Origin: a virus
IMG/VR virus record: IMGVR_UViG_3300005337_000019
Span: 1 to 64,000 of that record
DNA: 64,000 nucleotides
Strand: one strand, 5' to 3'
The notes under the pieces are model-generated. The model saw nothing but the letters and a program-made list of their open reading frames with translations, was not told the DNA's origin and ran no database searches. Position numbers and translations under genes: made by a program. Position 1 is the first letter of the stretch. Every line of letters starts with the position of its first letter. Of this stretch, positions 7,820-15,258 are shown piece after piece.

Positions 7820-7909
7820 GGCGAGGTGCGCATTGCGCGGTTCGAATCCGCGCCGTCCCGCTCAGCGGGTCGTAGACGAATGGGTAAAGTCACGGGCCTG
7901 AAAAGTACG
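7820..7909 (+). tRNA. tRNA-like sequence with halves in permuted order (Phe, GAA, if functional)
   Basis: First comes a consensus T arm: GCGCGG (7835-7840), loop TTCGAAT, CCGCGC (7848-7853). Then CGTCCCGCT (7854-7862), one base, and AGCGGGTCG (7864-7872); these two strands pair over 9 positions with one T-T mismatch, like an acceptor stem closed into a hairpin. Then a D arm, TA then GAC (7875-7877), loop GAATGGGTAAA, GTC (7889-7891), and an anticodon arm with loop CTGAAAA (anticodon GAA). So the 3' half precedes the 5' half. T stem plus acceptor make 13 rather than 12 pairs and the anticodon stem has a mismatch, so it may be a relic. Confidence 0.4.
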
Positions 7910-7950
7910 CGCGAGCGGCGTCTCGATCGGATCGCCGCTCGCGTTTTCTC
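7910..7950 (+). terminator. rho-independent terminator
   Basis: CGCGAGCGGCG (7910-7920) pairs with CGCCGCTCGCG (7933-7943), followed by TTTTCTC. It ends the 7391 unit directly after the tRNA-like element and before the portal gene. Confidence 0.8.
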
Positions 7951-7968
7951 GCGCCGTTTTGCTACCTT
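7937..7968 (+). promoter_or_regulatory. possible late promoter for portal
   Basis: GCTCGCGTTTTC, 11 bases, then TGCTACCTT. It matches the three late motifs loosely: 7 of 12 bases in the first box, one base shorter gap, second box like TGCGACTCT. It overlaps the terminator and lies 58 bases before the portal start, where a late promoter is needed. Confidence 0.35.
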
Positions 7969-8026
7969 TCCCCTGTAGCAGACACCGGCAGGGCCGAGTA
8001 TCTGCGCATCTCCAAAGGAGCCGCGC

Positions 8027-9826
8027 ATGACTCTCGGCACGACGCTGACCGCCGGAACCGATCAAGTAACGTTCGCCGACAACATCGCTCCGTCCGTCGT
8101 GATGAACAGCACGACCACGGACCTCGTTCGCTTCTTCCGCGACTACGCGAACAACGGCAAGAACCCCGAGTACACCGCTTTCGAGGCGCGCATCAACTAC
8201 GGCTCGACGCCGTTCCGCCGCACGCAGGGCGCGGGGGTATGGGAGTTCATCAACGACGCCGTCGACGGTGCCGGCGGGTTCGCGAACGGCGCCTATCTCT
8301 TCCCCTTCAAGCTCGAGCTCGACGCGCAGAACTATCCCACCCTCAAGTATCGGAAGCGGCAAGAACAGGCCGACTACGACAACTTCGCGAGCCACGTCTG
8401 CAACACGCCATGGGATGTGATCGTCGAAGCGGCCGACATGATCGAGCGGAAGGCCAAGGACGGCACGCCGGCGGCCGAGCTGCTGGATGAGTTCTGGCAC
8501 AACTGCGATCGCCATGGGACGGCGATCCTCGACTTCCTCGAGTTCGCCCACAAACAAGCGCGCCGGTTCGGGACGGGCATCATCATCATGGACCGCCCGC
8601 CGTTCGTCAATCGAAGCGAGGCGGACAACCGCAAGGCGGAAAACCGTCCGTGGGTGTATGCCGTTCCGACGCAGAACGTCGTGCACTGGGAGTTCGATGA
8701 GCATGGCGAGCTCGCCGGCATCATCGTGCTCGAGCCGCAGCTCGCCGCGGCGGAAGACGGCGGCGGTCGAAAGTCCGCCACGAACATCCGCGTGTGGACG
8801 CGCGACCAATGGGCCGTGTTCCGTCAGACCGACGAGAAGCGGCAGGACGGCACCATCGGCAAGATGCCCGGCACCGCGGAATCGTACGAGATGATTTCGA
8901 GCGGCACGCATCGCCTCGGCGAGGTACCGGTCGTGGCAATCTACAACGACCCTCCGAAGCCGGGCCATCTTCTCGCGCACAGCGAGATGCTGGATGTCTC
9001 CCGCCTGGCGCAAACCGTCTACAACATCGACAGCGAGTCGCGTGAGATCGAGCGGAAGTGCGCGCTGTTCCTAGCGATCCCGGTCAAGTCGACCGACGCG
9101 TTCAGCGAAAAGAAGGCGATCCTCTCAACCGAAAGCGCGCTGCTCGTCGACGGTGACGCCGGCCTGCCGGCGTGGATTTCGCCGGACCTCGCCATCCTCG
9201 AAAAGCTCGACGAACGGCGCACGGCGAAAAAGAACGACGCATATCAGATGGCCGGCCTCGGTGCGCTCGTCGGCACGACCGAGAACGTGAAGACCTCGAG
9301 CGGCTACCACGCCGAGGTTGAGGTGAAGAAAACCGAGCGGCGCATCTCGCGTCACGCAGCCATGCTCGAGGCGGCGGAGAAGCGTCTCGCGCGCCTGTAC
9401 CTCAAGTTCTACGGCATCGACGCGGACAAGCAAGACGATCTGTTCACGATCACCTACCCGCGCGAATATGGCGTTCGCGACATGGATGGTCTGGTGCTTC
9501 GCACGCAGAGCATCCTCGACATGAACTTGGGCGAGACGTGGGACGGCCGCACGCTCGAAACGCTGGCAAATGCGCAGTTCCCTCGCATGACCGACGCCGA
9601 GATCCACGACATGATCGAAGAGGCCGTGAAAGAGCGTAGCGCCGTTCGGAAGCAACAGCAGGAGCTCGACCGGGTAACGGCCATGGCGAAAATGATCGCG
9701 AAACCGGAGGCCGGTCTAGGAGCGGCGTCGAACCGACCGGGCGCACCGGCGCCTGGCGGCGGCGCGCCGAAGAACCCCGCGGCGAAGCCGCCGGCGCCGA
9801 AGCAAGCCGCAGCGCGCCCGAAATAG
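8027..9826 (+). CDS. portal protein
   Basis: AAAGGAG precedes ATG 8027. The 599-residue protein follows the terminase, as portals do. The N terminus FFRDYANNGKNPEYTAFEAR and the body (GTGIIIMDRP, VPTQNVVHWEFDEHGELAG, LDVSRLAQTVYNIDSES) look like a large SPP1/DUF4055-type portal. The C terminus is Ala/Pro-rich and disordered. A portal forms the dodecameric ring at one capsid vertex, docks the terminase and later joins the tail. Identification rests on size, place and general pattern, with no single diagnostic motif. Confidence 0.75.
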   Translation: MTLGTTLTAGTDQVTFADNIAPSVVMNSTTTDLVRFFRDYANNGKNPEYTAFEARINYGSTPFRRTQGAGVWEFINDAVDGAGGFANGAYLFPFKLELDAQNYPTLKYRKRQEQADYDNFASHVCNTPWDVIVEAADMIERKAKDGTPAAELLDEFWHNCDRHGTAILDFLEFAHKQARRFGTGIIIMDRPPFVNRSEADNRKAENRPWVYAVPTQNVVHWEFDEHGELAGIIVLEPQLAAAEDGGGRKSATNIRVWTRDQWAVFRQTDEKRQDGTIGKMPGTAESYEMISSGTHRLGEVPVVAIYNDPPKPGHLLAHSEMLDVSRLAQTVYNIDSESREIERKCALFLAIPVKSTDAFSEKKAILSTESALLVDGDAGLPAWISPDLAILEKLDERRTAKKNDAYQMAGLGALVGTTENVKTSSGYHAEVEVKKTERRISRHAAMLEAAEKRLARLYLKFYGIDADKQDDLFTITYPREYGVRDMDGLVLRTQSILDMNLGETWDGRTLETLANAQFPRMTDAEIHDMIEEAVKERSAVRKQQQELDRVTAMAKMIAKPEAGLGAASNRPGAPAPGGGAPKNPAAKPPAPKQAAARPK

Positions 9827-9860
9827 GTCATGATTGCTCCGTAAAAGGAGGAGGCATCTC

Positions 9861-10958
9861 ATGTTCAAGGTTTTTGTCGGAAGAGACCGAGGCCGCGGAT
9901 TCAATTTCGTCGCGACATATCTCGATGACGGTGTGTCGTGGGCAGACTTTCTCATCTCCCTCGATCTCCAGGGAGCCGAAGCCGACGCGATCTACTGGAC
10001 CGCGCAGGACACGAGCCGTTCAGCGTTCATCGGCACGGGCGTGGAGCAACAAGGCAACGCCATCTACGAGCATGTTCCGCAAGGCGCGGTCGGTCCGACG
10101 CTGGAGGACGGGAACGTCATTCTGTTGAATCCGGTCGTGCTGCCGGAATCGCTACGCGTTCGCTCCGTCAACGGCCAGACCGGAAACGTGCACGACATCG
10201 CGGCGGCAAGCCTGAAGACGGCAACGGGGTCCGTGGACGTTGCGGCGGCCACTGCACCGAGCACCGGTCAAGTTCTCACCGCCGTCGATTCGACGCACGC
10301 AACGTGGCAGAGCCCCGCGGGCGGCGGAGCTGCGAGCGGCCTCGCCTCGCAGGACGGCGTGGTGAACGTCAGCAATTCGTCCGGACCCCTCGCAGGGCAG
10401 ATTCTCACCGCGGTCGACGGCACGCATGCCGAATGGCAGGACGCGCCTGCCGGTGGTGGTGGCGGAGCGGCGGTTGCGGCGAAGCGACTGAGCACCAACC
10501 TCGGCTCCTCCACGACGCCGTACGACTATCAGCAAGTGTCCGACCTGCAGATCCCGTTCGTCGGTGGCAAGACGTACGCGTTCGATGCGCTGCTGGTGTG
10601 CGTGTCGATTTCTGGAAGCGGTATCTCGGCCGGAATCAATGGAAGCTGGGTCGACGGAGCGCCTTCGGATGTCATTTCGGAGACGCTCCTTTACAAGAGG
10701 AGCCTCGGCGGCGGGTTCACCACCTTCGACAAAGGCTACATCGACACGTCGGACGAAGGTTCGAACTGGCCCGGACAGCAGACCCTCGACGTGGGGACGC
10801 CGACCGGGAATCAGCTCGTCTCTTACCGCATCCACGGATCGTTCACGGCGAATTCGGACGGCTATCTCGTTCCATGGTTCTCGATCACCACGGGCAGCGA
10901 TCAGGGCTTCATGCGCCGCGGTTCATTCGTGAGCCTGACCGAATTGATCACGGCATAA
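9861..10958 (+). CDS. fibre-like virion protein with repeated TAVD-THA-WQ motif
   Basis: AAAGGAGGAGG precedes ATG 9861; an in-frame codon at 9834 is less likely. Residues about 95-190 contain two copies of a short unit, STGQVLTAVDSTHATWQ and AGQILTAVDGTHAEWQ, each followed by a Gly-rich stretch. This GQxLTA...WQ unit is common in collagen-like or beta-spiral shafts of phage fibres. SVNGQTGNV (residue ~110) is another fibre signature. The C-terminal ~150 residues may be a trimeric head domain. Next to the portal, it may be a capsid or neck fibre. Confidence 0.65.
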   Translation: MFKVFVGRDRGRGFNFVATYLDDGVSWADFLISLDLQGAEADAIYWTAQDTSRSAFIGTGVEQQGNAIYEHVPQGAVGPTLEDGNVILLNPVVLPESLRVRSVNGQTGNVHDIAAASLKTATGSVDVAAATAPSTGQVLTAVDSTHATWQSPAGGGAASGLASQDGVVNVSNSSGPLAGQILTAVDGTHAEWQDAPAGGGGGAAVAAKRLSTNLGSSTTPYDYQQVSDLQIPFVGGKTYAFDALLVCVSISGSGISAGINGSWVDGAPSDVISETLLYKRSLGGGFTTFDKGYIDTSDEGSNWPGQQTLDVGTPTGNQLVSYRIHGSFTANSDGYLVPWFSITTGSDQGFMRRGSFVSLTELITA

Positions 10959-11021
10959 ATCTATCGAAATGGCGTTCGGCGCGGGCAACCGCGCCGACAT
11001 AACTGAAGGAGGAAACGCCCC

Positions 11022-11570
11022 ATGCGTAATGCCCGCTTACTGTTGGTCCTGATGATCGCACTCATCTTTTCAGCGGCCGCTCTCGCGCAGGAGACGCCGA
11101 TCGTCGCCCGCGTCACGTTCGTCACCGGAAAGAAGCCGGCCTCGAGCTATTGCCGCGCCGGCACCTTCACGCTGTGGTTCGACGGCACGGTCATCCGCAG
11201 CGGCACCAGCGCCGACTGCACGACATGGCCGGAGTTCGGGCCGAACGTCGTGAAGAACGCTCACTTCGTTGTGCCCGGTACTTCGACGCCGACGCTCGGC
11301 GGTTGCGGGACTGGCGCGACGATCGCCGGAAACGACAGCGTCGGGCGCGTGACGCTCGGCTCGACGCCTGGCACATGCGTGGTCACCTTCGCGACCGCGT
11401 GGACCAACGCGCCCGTATGCACCTCGTACAACGAGACGCAGCACAGCGCGACGTTCCACCGAAACTCCGCAGTTCCCGGACCGACGCTCGGTATCGTGGT
11501 CTCTTCGTCCTCGGACGCCAATACGCCGGCGCAGAACGACGTGATCTCGTACACCTGCGCAGGCTATTGA
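11022..11570 (+). CDS. exported protein with fibre-tip-like domain
   Basis: GAAGGAGG precedes ATG 11022. MRNARLLLVLMIALIFSAAALA is a signal sequence. The mature part resembles the distal domain seen at the end of phage fibres and capsid spikes: TPTLGGCGTGATIAGND, GRVTLGSTPGTCVVTFA and NAPVCTSYNETQ. Such a domain behind a secretion signal is unusual, because virion proteins are normally assembled in the cytoplasm. It may decorate the infected cell surface or block receptors. It ends the operon; its stop overlaps the promoter at 11567. Confidence 0.65.
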   Translation: MRNARLLLVLMIALIFSAAALAQETPIVARVTFVTGKKPASSYCRAGTFTLWFDGTVIRSGTSADCTTWPEFGPNVVKNAHFVVPGTSTPTLGGCGTGATIAGNDSVGRVTLGSTPGTCVVTFATAWTNAPVCTSYNETQHSATFHRNSAVPGPTLGIVVSSSSDANTPAQNDVISYTCAGY

Positions 11571-11595
11571 CGACGCTCCGCGTCCTTGCTACCGT
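11567..11595 (+). promoter_or_regulatory. sigma70-like promoter with extended -10
   Basis: TTGACG (11567-11572), 17 bases, TGC then TACCGT (11590-11595). No start codon lies between it and the terminator at 11645-11680, so it would make only a ~80-base RNA. Confidence 0.45.
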
Positions 11596-11601
11596 AGCGA
11601 T

Positions 11602-11680
11602 CAAACAACGCGCGACGCTGACCGCACACAGCTTCAACCGTTCAGGGGGCCCCGGCCACGCGCCGGGGCCCTTTGTTTTT
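11602..11680 (+). ncRNA. candidate small RNA
   Basis: Predicted transcript from the promoter at 11567-11595 to the terminator at 11680, about 79 bases, without an open reading frame. It could instead be only the 3' end of the upstream operon. Confidence 0.3.
11645..11680 (+). terminator. rho-independent terminator
   Basis: GGGCCCCGGC (11647-11656) pairs perfectly with GCCGGGGCCC (11662-11671), 5-base loop, then TTTGTTTTT. It separates the rightward structural operon from the convergent leftward early operon. Confidence 0.95.
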
Positions 11681-11698
11681 GGTGGTGGGATCCGGCGG

Positions 11699-11986
11699 TC
11701 ACTTCTTCGCCGGCGGCGTGGTGACGACATGCACCTCGTGCATGCTCACGCGTGTGGTCTCCGGGACGTTGGCGTAATTCGCCTTCTGCCAGCGATCAGC
11801 TTCGTCGAACGTGGCGAACGTGCCGTAGTGGAAGAGTTGCCCGCAGCGCGAACCGACACCGGTCTCCACGCGAACGATCCAGTAGTCGGCTGGCTGCTGC
11901 AGGGTCGTCTCACCGCACGCGTAAACGCGGACAGTGAGAGCGAGGGATACGAGGAAGAGGACAACGAGGAAGAGTCGGATTTTCAT
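11699..11986 (-). CDS. small exported protein, 95 aa
   Basis: Start chosen at 11986 behind GAAAGGAG, because MKIRLFLVVLFLVSLALTVRV is a signal sequence; the longer frame upstream is not protein-like. The mature part is ~70 residues with CGETT and SRCGQLFHYGTFATFDEADRW, the latter recalling small SPOR-like or DUF folds, without a firm match. It is the last gene of the leftward early operon that starts near 14864. Confidence 0.65.
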   Translation of the reverse strand: MKIRLFLVVLFLVSLALTVRVYACGETTLQQPADYWIVRVETGVGSRCGQLFHYGTFATFDEADRWQKANYANVPETTRVSMHEVHVVTTPPAKK

Positions 11987-12041
11987 GGTGTTGCTCCTTT
12001 CACTACAGAAGACACCACGAGTCCGAAAATTGTGGCGCGAG

Positions 12042-12302
12042 TCAGGGCCGCCGGCGGCGCAGTAGATGCCACGCCGCCAGACCGAGCCCACCGACCGCCA
12101 ACGCGAGCACCGCGCCAGTCGCCTGACCGAAGACGACGTACACCGGCCGCGCGACCGCGGCGACGGCCACGACGCCGACGCACGCGGTGCAGGTCCCGAG
12201 AAGCAAGAGAAGCGGCAGCACGAAGAACGCGCCGATCGCGGCGCCGGCGCCAGCTCCGACAGCGTTCGTGATCCGGACAGGCGTAGGTTGCTGGTCGTTC
12301 AT
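12042..12302 (-). CDS. small membrane protein, 86 aa
   Basis: Begins at 12302 (MNDQQPTPVRI). Two hydrophobic segments, about 15-45 (AGAAIGAFFVLPLLLLLGTC) and 52-80 (GAVLALAVGGLGLAAWHL), are followed by a basic end LLRRRRP, which favours a cytoplasmic C terminus. It lies 11 bases after the preceding stop. It could be a small inner-membrane effector; no family recognised. Confidence 0.6.
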   Translation of the reverse strand: MNDQQPTPVRITNAVGAGAGAAIGAFFVLPLLLLLGTCTACVGVVAVAAVARPVYVVFGQATGAVLALAVGGLGLAAWHLLRRRRP

Positions 12303-12313
12303 CAGCGTCGTCC

Positions 12314-12829
12314 TCAATGCGGCGTCGTGCAGGAAAGCGTCGCGCCGCCGATCCACACCCACAGGCAGGGCTTCGGTCCGCCGGCGCCGTAGCACTCGCC
12401 TTTGGGGATGATCTGCGCGGCGTCGACCATGGTCAGCGTCAGGCGAATGCCGTCCGTCCCTTCGTCGTCTTCTTCGATGACGACGGGGACTTCGAACGCA
12501 TGCGTCTCGCGGAGATGAGCGACGGCCATCTCTTGCAGCGCCTCCTGGGTCTCTGGTGCGGGCCCGATCGTGTCGCACTTGGCGCACGTCACGTCCTTCC
12601 ACCACACGCCGGTGATCTTGATGCTGAGCGCCGAGATGAGTTGCAAGCGGATCACATCCGTGCGCCGGCGGTCGATCTCGTCTGCGAGCTTCTGACCGAG
12701 ACGCGCGGCAACGCGCGCCATGTTGTTCAGATCATCGGCCGAGAGCTCATCGAATATGCCCATGAGCGTGTTGTCGTCGCCCTCGGCCGCCGCCTGCATT
12801 GCTTCTGCTGCCATATGCCGGACCATCAT
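12314..12829 (-). CDS. hypothetical protein with CxxC, 171 aa
   Basis: AGGAG lies 8 bases before the first ATG; TGATG overlap with the upstream stop. Residues about 9-50 (EAMQAAAEGDDNTLMGIFDEL, NNMARVAARLGQKLADE) align with residues 18-60 of the protein at 13065-13475, so the two share an N-terminal helical domain. A central CAKC plus His residues could bind zinc. Function unknown. Confidence 0.7.
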   Translation of the reverse strand: MMVRHMAAEAMQAAAEGDDNTLMGIFDELSADDLNNMARVAARLGQKLADEIDRRRTDVIRLQLISALSIKITGVWWKDVTCAKCDTIGPAPETQEALQEMAVAHLRETHAFEVPVVIEEDDEGTDGIRLTLTMVDAAQIIPKGECYGAGGPKPCLWVWIGGATLSCTTPH

Positions 12830-13068
12830 TCCACTCCTGGCGGCGCAACTGCGCGCCCGTTATCTACTCTTCCAACTTCAACGCCGACACGGCGATCGTC
12901 ACACGTCCGGCAGATCAGCGCGAATACTTCGCGCGGCCACAAGTCGTTCACTCTGCCCCATGCATGGCCGTCATGCTGCCGGATGATCGCGTTCACTTGC
13001 TCGCGCACGGCTTTCGCTGCGCGTTGTCCAGCCGCATAGGCCGCGGCGCTGCGTTCTTGCGGTGTCAT
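12826..13068 (-). CDS. small hypothetical protein, 80 aa
   Basis: Overlaps both neighbours by 4 bases, showing translational coupling. An Ala-rich basic helix (RSAAAYAAGQRAAKAVREQV) is followed by HDGHAWGRVNDLWPREVFAL and CRTCDDRRV, with CxxC and two His that could form a zinc site. No match recognised. Confidence 0.65.
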   Translation of the reverse strand: MTPQERSAAAYAAGQRAAKAVREQVNAIIRQHDGHAWGRVNDLWPREVFALICRTCDDRRVGVEVGRVDNGRAVAPPGVE

Positions 13069-13475
13069 GCCGGCCCCGGCCTTTTTTCAACGCCTTGCAT
13101 CTGCATTTGCCGCGTGATGTTGTTGCGCACGAACCCGACGCGACGATGTTCCGCCGGCGGCATCTCACCGCGACCATGGCGAAGCGGCCAGTGGTGAGCC
13201 AGCGCCTCAAGGCCCCACATGATGCGCTCGACCTCGTACTGCTGAAGGAGAAGCGCGAACAGGCGCGGCGTCTGCGTGTTCGGCTGATTATTCGCTGTCG
13301 CGCCGCAGAAGTCGGCCAAGCGACGAGATGCGCGGAAGACATTCAGCCGCTCGCCGGGGCTCATGTGCTGCACGGCCTCGAGGAGCGCCGCGTCGTCGCC
13401 AGCGACGGCCGCCCGCATCGCATCCGTAGCTGCTCGAGCAAGAGCATCCGCGTAGCTTTCACGATGATCACCCAT
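13065..13475 (-). CDS. hypothetical protein, paralogue of 12314-12829 N terminus, 136 aa
   Basis: The N-terminal region TDAMRAAVAGDDAALLEAV, then LNVFRASRRLADFCGA, matches the spacing and residues of the 12314-12829 protein (EAMQAAAEGDDNTLMGIFDE, LNNMARVAARLGQKLADE). The C-terminal half differs (WGLEALAHHWPLRHGRGE). Local duplication followed by divergence is likely. Four-base overlap with the next gene. Function unknown. Confidence 0.65.
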   Translation of the reverse strand: MGDHRESYADALARAATDAMRAAVAGDDAALLEAVQHMSPGERLNVFRASRRLADFCGATANNQPNTQTPRLFALLLQQYEVERIMWGLEALAHHWPLRHGRGEMPPAEHRRVGFVRNNITRQMQMQGVEKRPGPA

Positions 13476-13821
13476 GCGCCGCCACCTTCACCTTGCGATC
13501 GTTCAGAAAGCGGCGCACCAATCCGGGGCCGCGGCCGTGGGACGTGAGGTGTTGCGCGAGTTGCGTCACGTCCGGGTTGCCGATGAAGAGAGCCTGCGCG
13601 CTTGCTTCCGGCAGATGGATCGATGCAGACGACGGGGCCCGGTCGTTCCCTTTCGCGAAACGCGCGTAGAAAATCACGGGGTGCTGCTGATCAGGATGCC
13701 GCGCGCGCAGCACTTCGAACCCGTTGCCAGGCGGTGAATCGATGACGCGCCATCCATGCGCCGCGAGCCATGCTCGAAAGTCTGGCAGGTGATTCCAGTG
13801 CAGCGTACAGCGATCAGCCAC
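13468..13821 (-). CDS. hypothetical protein, 117 aa
   Basis: The likely start is GTG at 13821 (MADRCTLHW), overlapping the TGA of the upstream gene, with GGAGGA just before it; a longer start reaching 13863 is possible but encodes a basic shadow. The protein reads DFRAWLAAHGWRVIDSP and FEVLRARHPDQQHPVIFYAR, suggesting a small alpha/beta fold. No catalytic motif recognised. Confidence 0.65.
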   Translation of the reverse strand: MADRCTLHWNHLPDFRAWLAAHGWRVIDSPPGNGFEVLRARHPDQQHPVIFYARFAKGNDRAPSSASIHLPEASAQALFIGNPDVTQLAQHLTSHGRGPGLVRRFLNDRKVKVAAHG

Positions 13822-13990
13822 GGCTCCTCCGCTTGCGCGGCGCCGGCGGCGCGGCGTTGGCACCGCGGGCCGCCCACCGCGCGACCGCGGCCGCTCTCGC
13901 GCGATCGCTGCGTTCCTCCTTCGTCATCGCTGCGGCGCTGGCGCGGCCGCCCTTGGAGCTGATCTCCTGATGCTTGTTCTTGTGGGGCAT
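13814..13990 (-). CDS. small basic KGG-type protein, 58 aa
   Basis: AGAGAGGAG precedes ATG 13990. MPHKNKHQEISSKGGRASAA then MTKEERSDRARAAAVARWA matches a common pattern of small bacterial and phage proteins (KGGxARAxxMTxEERxxxARxAAxARW). It is a basic helical hairpin, probably binding nucleic acid. Length is normal for the type. Confidence 0.7.
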   Translation of the reverse strand: MPHKNKHQEISSKGGRASAAAMTKEERSDRARAAAVARWAARGANAAPPAPRKRRSRG

Positions 13991-14007
13991 TCGACAGGTC
14001 TCCTCTC

Positions 14008-14529
14008 TCAATGATTCGCGCTATGCGCGTCGGGGTGATCGGTGATGCAGTCTTCCGGCGTGAGCAGTTCGTCGCCGTGAGGGCAAACGAACGGGTGATC
14101 CTCGTCGCCGCGCGCCATCGCGTCATCCGCCTGGATGATGGCGAAGGCCGTGACGGTCGAAGTGTCGCCCCCGTAGTAGCCGTGGTTCGGATGCAGGAAC
14201 GGATGCGCGCAATGCCGGCAGAGCACCGCCGCGGCGAGCGTCGCGATGCGCTTCTCCTCCTCATCTTCGCAGCGCGCCCGTATCTGGTCGGCGAACGCGG
14301 CGACATGGAGCCACAGCAGTCCGACCCGATCGAGCGCCGATAGCGAGGCCAGGACGCCACGCGGTCGCGCGTCAGCGTTGACGACGCGGGTCACGTCCTC
14401 GATGGCCCACGACTCGAGCACGTGAAGCTCGTTCATCGTCGGCTGCGGATAGAGACGATTCGCACGAGCTTCAGCCGCTTCGCGGATGCCCTGCTCGACT
14501 TCCTTGATGTTGGCAATGCGGCCGATCAT
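14008..14529 (-). CDS. hypothetical protein with zinc-site candidates, 173 aa
   Basis: The N-terminal half is helical (MIGRIANIKEVEQGIREAAE). The C-terminal half has CRHCAHPFLHPNH and FVCPHGDELLTPEDC, with CxxC, CPH and several His fitting a zinc ribbon, and a Tyr/Gly turn (NHGYYGGDTSTVTAF). It overlaps the leading gene of the operon by 4 bases. Related zinc-ribbon phrases occur in many small proteins of this genome. Confidence 0.65.
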   Translation of the reverse strand: MIGRIANIKEVEQGIREAAEARANRLYPQPTMNELHVLESWAIEDVTRVVNADARPRGVLASLSALDRVGLLWLHVAAFADQIRARCEDEEEKRIATLAAAVLCRHCAHPFLHPNHGYYGGDTSTVTAFAIIQADDAMARGDEDHPFVCPHGDELLTPEDCITDHPDAHSANH

Positions 14530-14828
14530 GCCATCCTCCAGCGGCGGACCGGCTGCCCGTCGTTCGTGATGATTCCGCGGCGGTGGAGTTTGGCGAGCGC
14601 GGACGCGATGCGGAAGCCGCTGACCGCTTCAGCAGAGACGCCGTGGGAGGCGGCAAGGCGATGGGCAGCAGCGACGATCTCGCGGCACGTCATGCCGCGC
14701 GTCTTGTAGATGCCCTCGGCGTCTTTGATGACCTGACGGACGAGACGTTCGAAAACGGGGAGGCTGAGGTGCTTCGGCTTCGGCCCAAAGCAAACCAACT
14801 CGCGGGGAACCATGTTCGTCGTTTTCAT
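14526..14828 (-). CDS. leaderless early gene, possible winged-helix protein, 100 aa
   Basis: ATG 14828 is 7 bases after the -10 of an early promoter and has no ribosome site, so the message should be leaderless; an in-frame TTG at 14837 lies inside the promoter. The beginning MKTTN is shared with other genes of this regulon. MTCREIVAAAHRLAASHGVS, then GFRIASALAKLHRRGIIT and a short RRW ending, suggests a winged helix-turn-helix, so a DNA-binding role is plausible. It leads the nine-gene leftward operon down to 11699. Confidence 0.75.
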   Translation of the reverse strand: MKTTNMVPRELVCFGPKPKHLSLPVFERLVRQVIKDAEGIYKTRGMTCREIVAAAHRLAASHGVSAEAVSGFRIASALAKLHRRGIITNDGQPVRRWRMA

Positions 14829-14835
14829 GATGATC

Positions 14836-14864
14836 AATCTAATGCTTGCCGGTTAGCATGTCAA
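14836..14864 (-). promoter_or_regulatory. early regulon promoter 1 with palindromic operator
   Basis: On the minus strand: TTGACA (14859-14864), 17-base spacer TGCTAACCGGCAAGCAT, TAGATT (14836-14841), then 7 bases to ATG 14828. The spacer is the imperfect palindrome TGCTnACCGGTnAGCA, so a bound dimer would cover the promoter. Confidence 0.85.
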
Positions 14865-14877
14865 GTGGTGCGGACGC

Positions 14878-15180
14878 TCAGAACGGAATTTTTTTGAATG
14901 TCTCGCGCGCCGCGTCGAGGGCCATCTGGCGGGCAACGGCCTCGCCGCCCTCGTTCTCCTCCACGTTCGCAGCGGCGTAGTAGGCGCGCTGTTCGATGTC
15001 GAGCAGGTCGTTGAGGATGCGCTCGGCGTCGGCAGCGTCGGACCATGTGATTTTCGCGGCGCCCGTCGCCTCGAAAAGTTGCGTCCGCACACGGTCGAGC
15101 ATGTTTTCGAGCACACCCATGGTGTCGGCGAGGTGGTTGGCGGTGATGGTCTGCGGGTCGTCTTTCTTCGTCGTTTTCAT
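14878..15180 (-). CDS. leaderless early gene, 100 aa
   Basis: ATG 15180 (MKTTKKDDPQ) is 6 bases after a TAAATT -10; a GTG two codons upstream is possible. The protein is almost entirely helical (ADTMGVLENMLDRVRTQL, AADAERILNDLLDIEQRAYY) and acidic overall. It is a single gene, because its stop at 14878 lies just upstream of the next regulon promoter. No family recognised; the MKTT start is shared with other leaderless genes. Confidence 0.7.
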   Translation of the reverse strand: MKTTKKDDPQTITANHLADTMGVLENMLDRVRTQLFEATGAAKITWSDAADAERILNDLLDIEQRAYYAAANVEENEGGEAVARQMALDAARETFKKIPF

Positions 15181-15186
15181 GGTCAC

Positions 15187-15215
15187 AATTTATGCTCACC
15201 GCTTAGCATTGTCAA
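15187..15215 (-). promoter_or_regulatory. early regulon promoter 2 with palindromic operator
   Basis: Minus strand TTGACA (15210-15215), spacer ATGCTAAGCGGTGAGCA, TAAATT (15187-15192), GTGACC, ATG 15180. Same operator and spacing as the other six copies. Confidence 0.85.
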
Positions 15216-15258
15216 GTGGTATATACGATTTATATAACTGCCCGATGCGCGGATGGCC

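Noticed and set aside
7835-7864. T-arm-like sequence as an attP core (tRNA 3' end)
   Set aside because: Phage attP sites often copy a tRNA 3' end, but no integrase is in the window and the D-arm/anticodon half lies directly downstream, which attP would not explain. Not excluded if an integrase lies outside.
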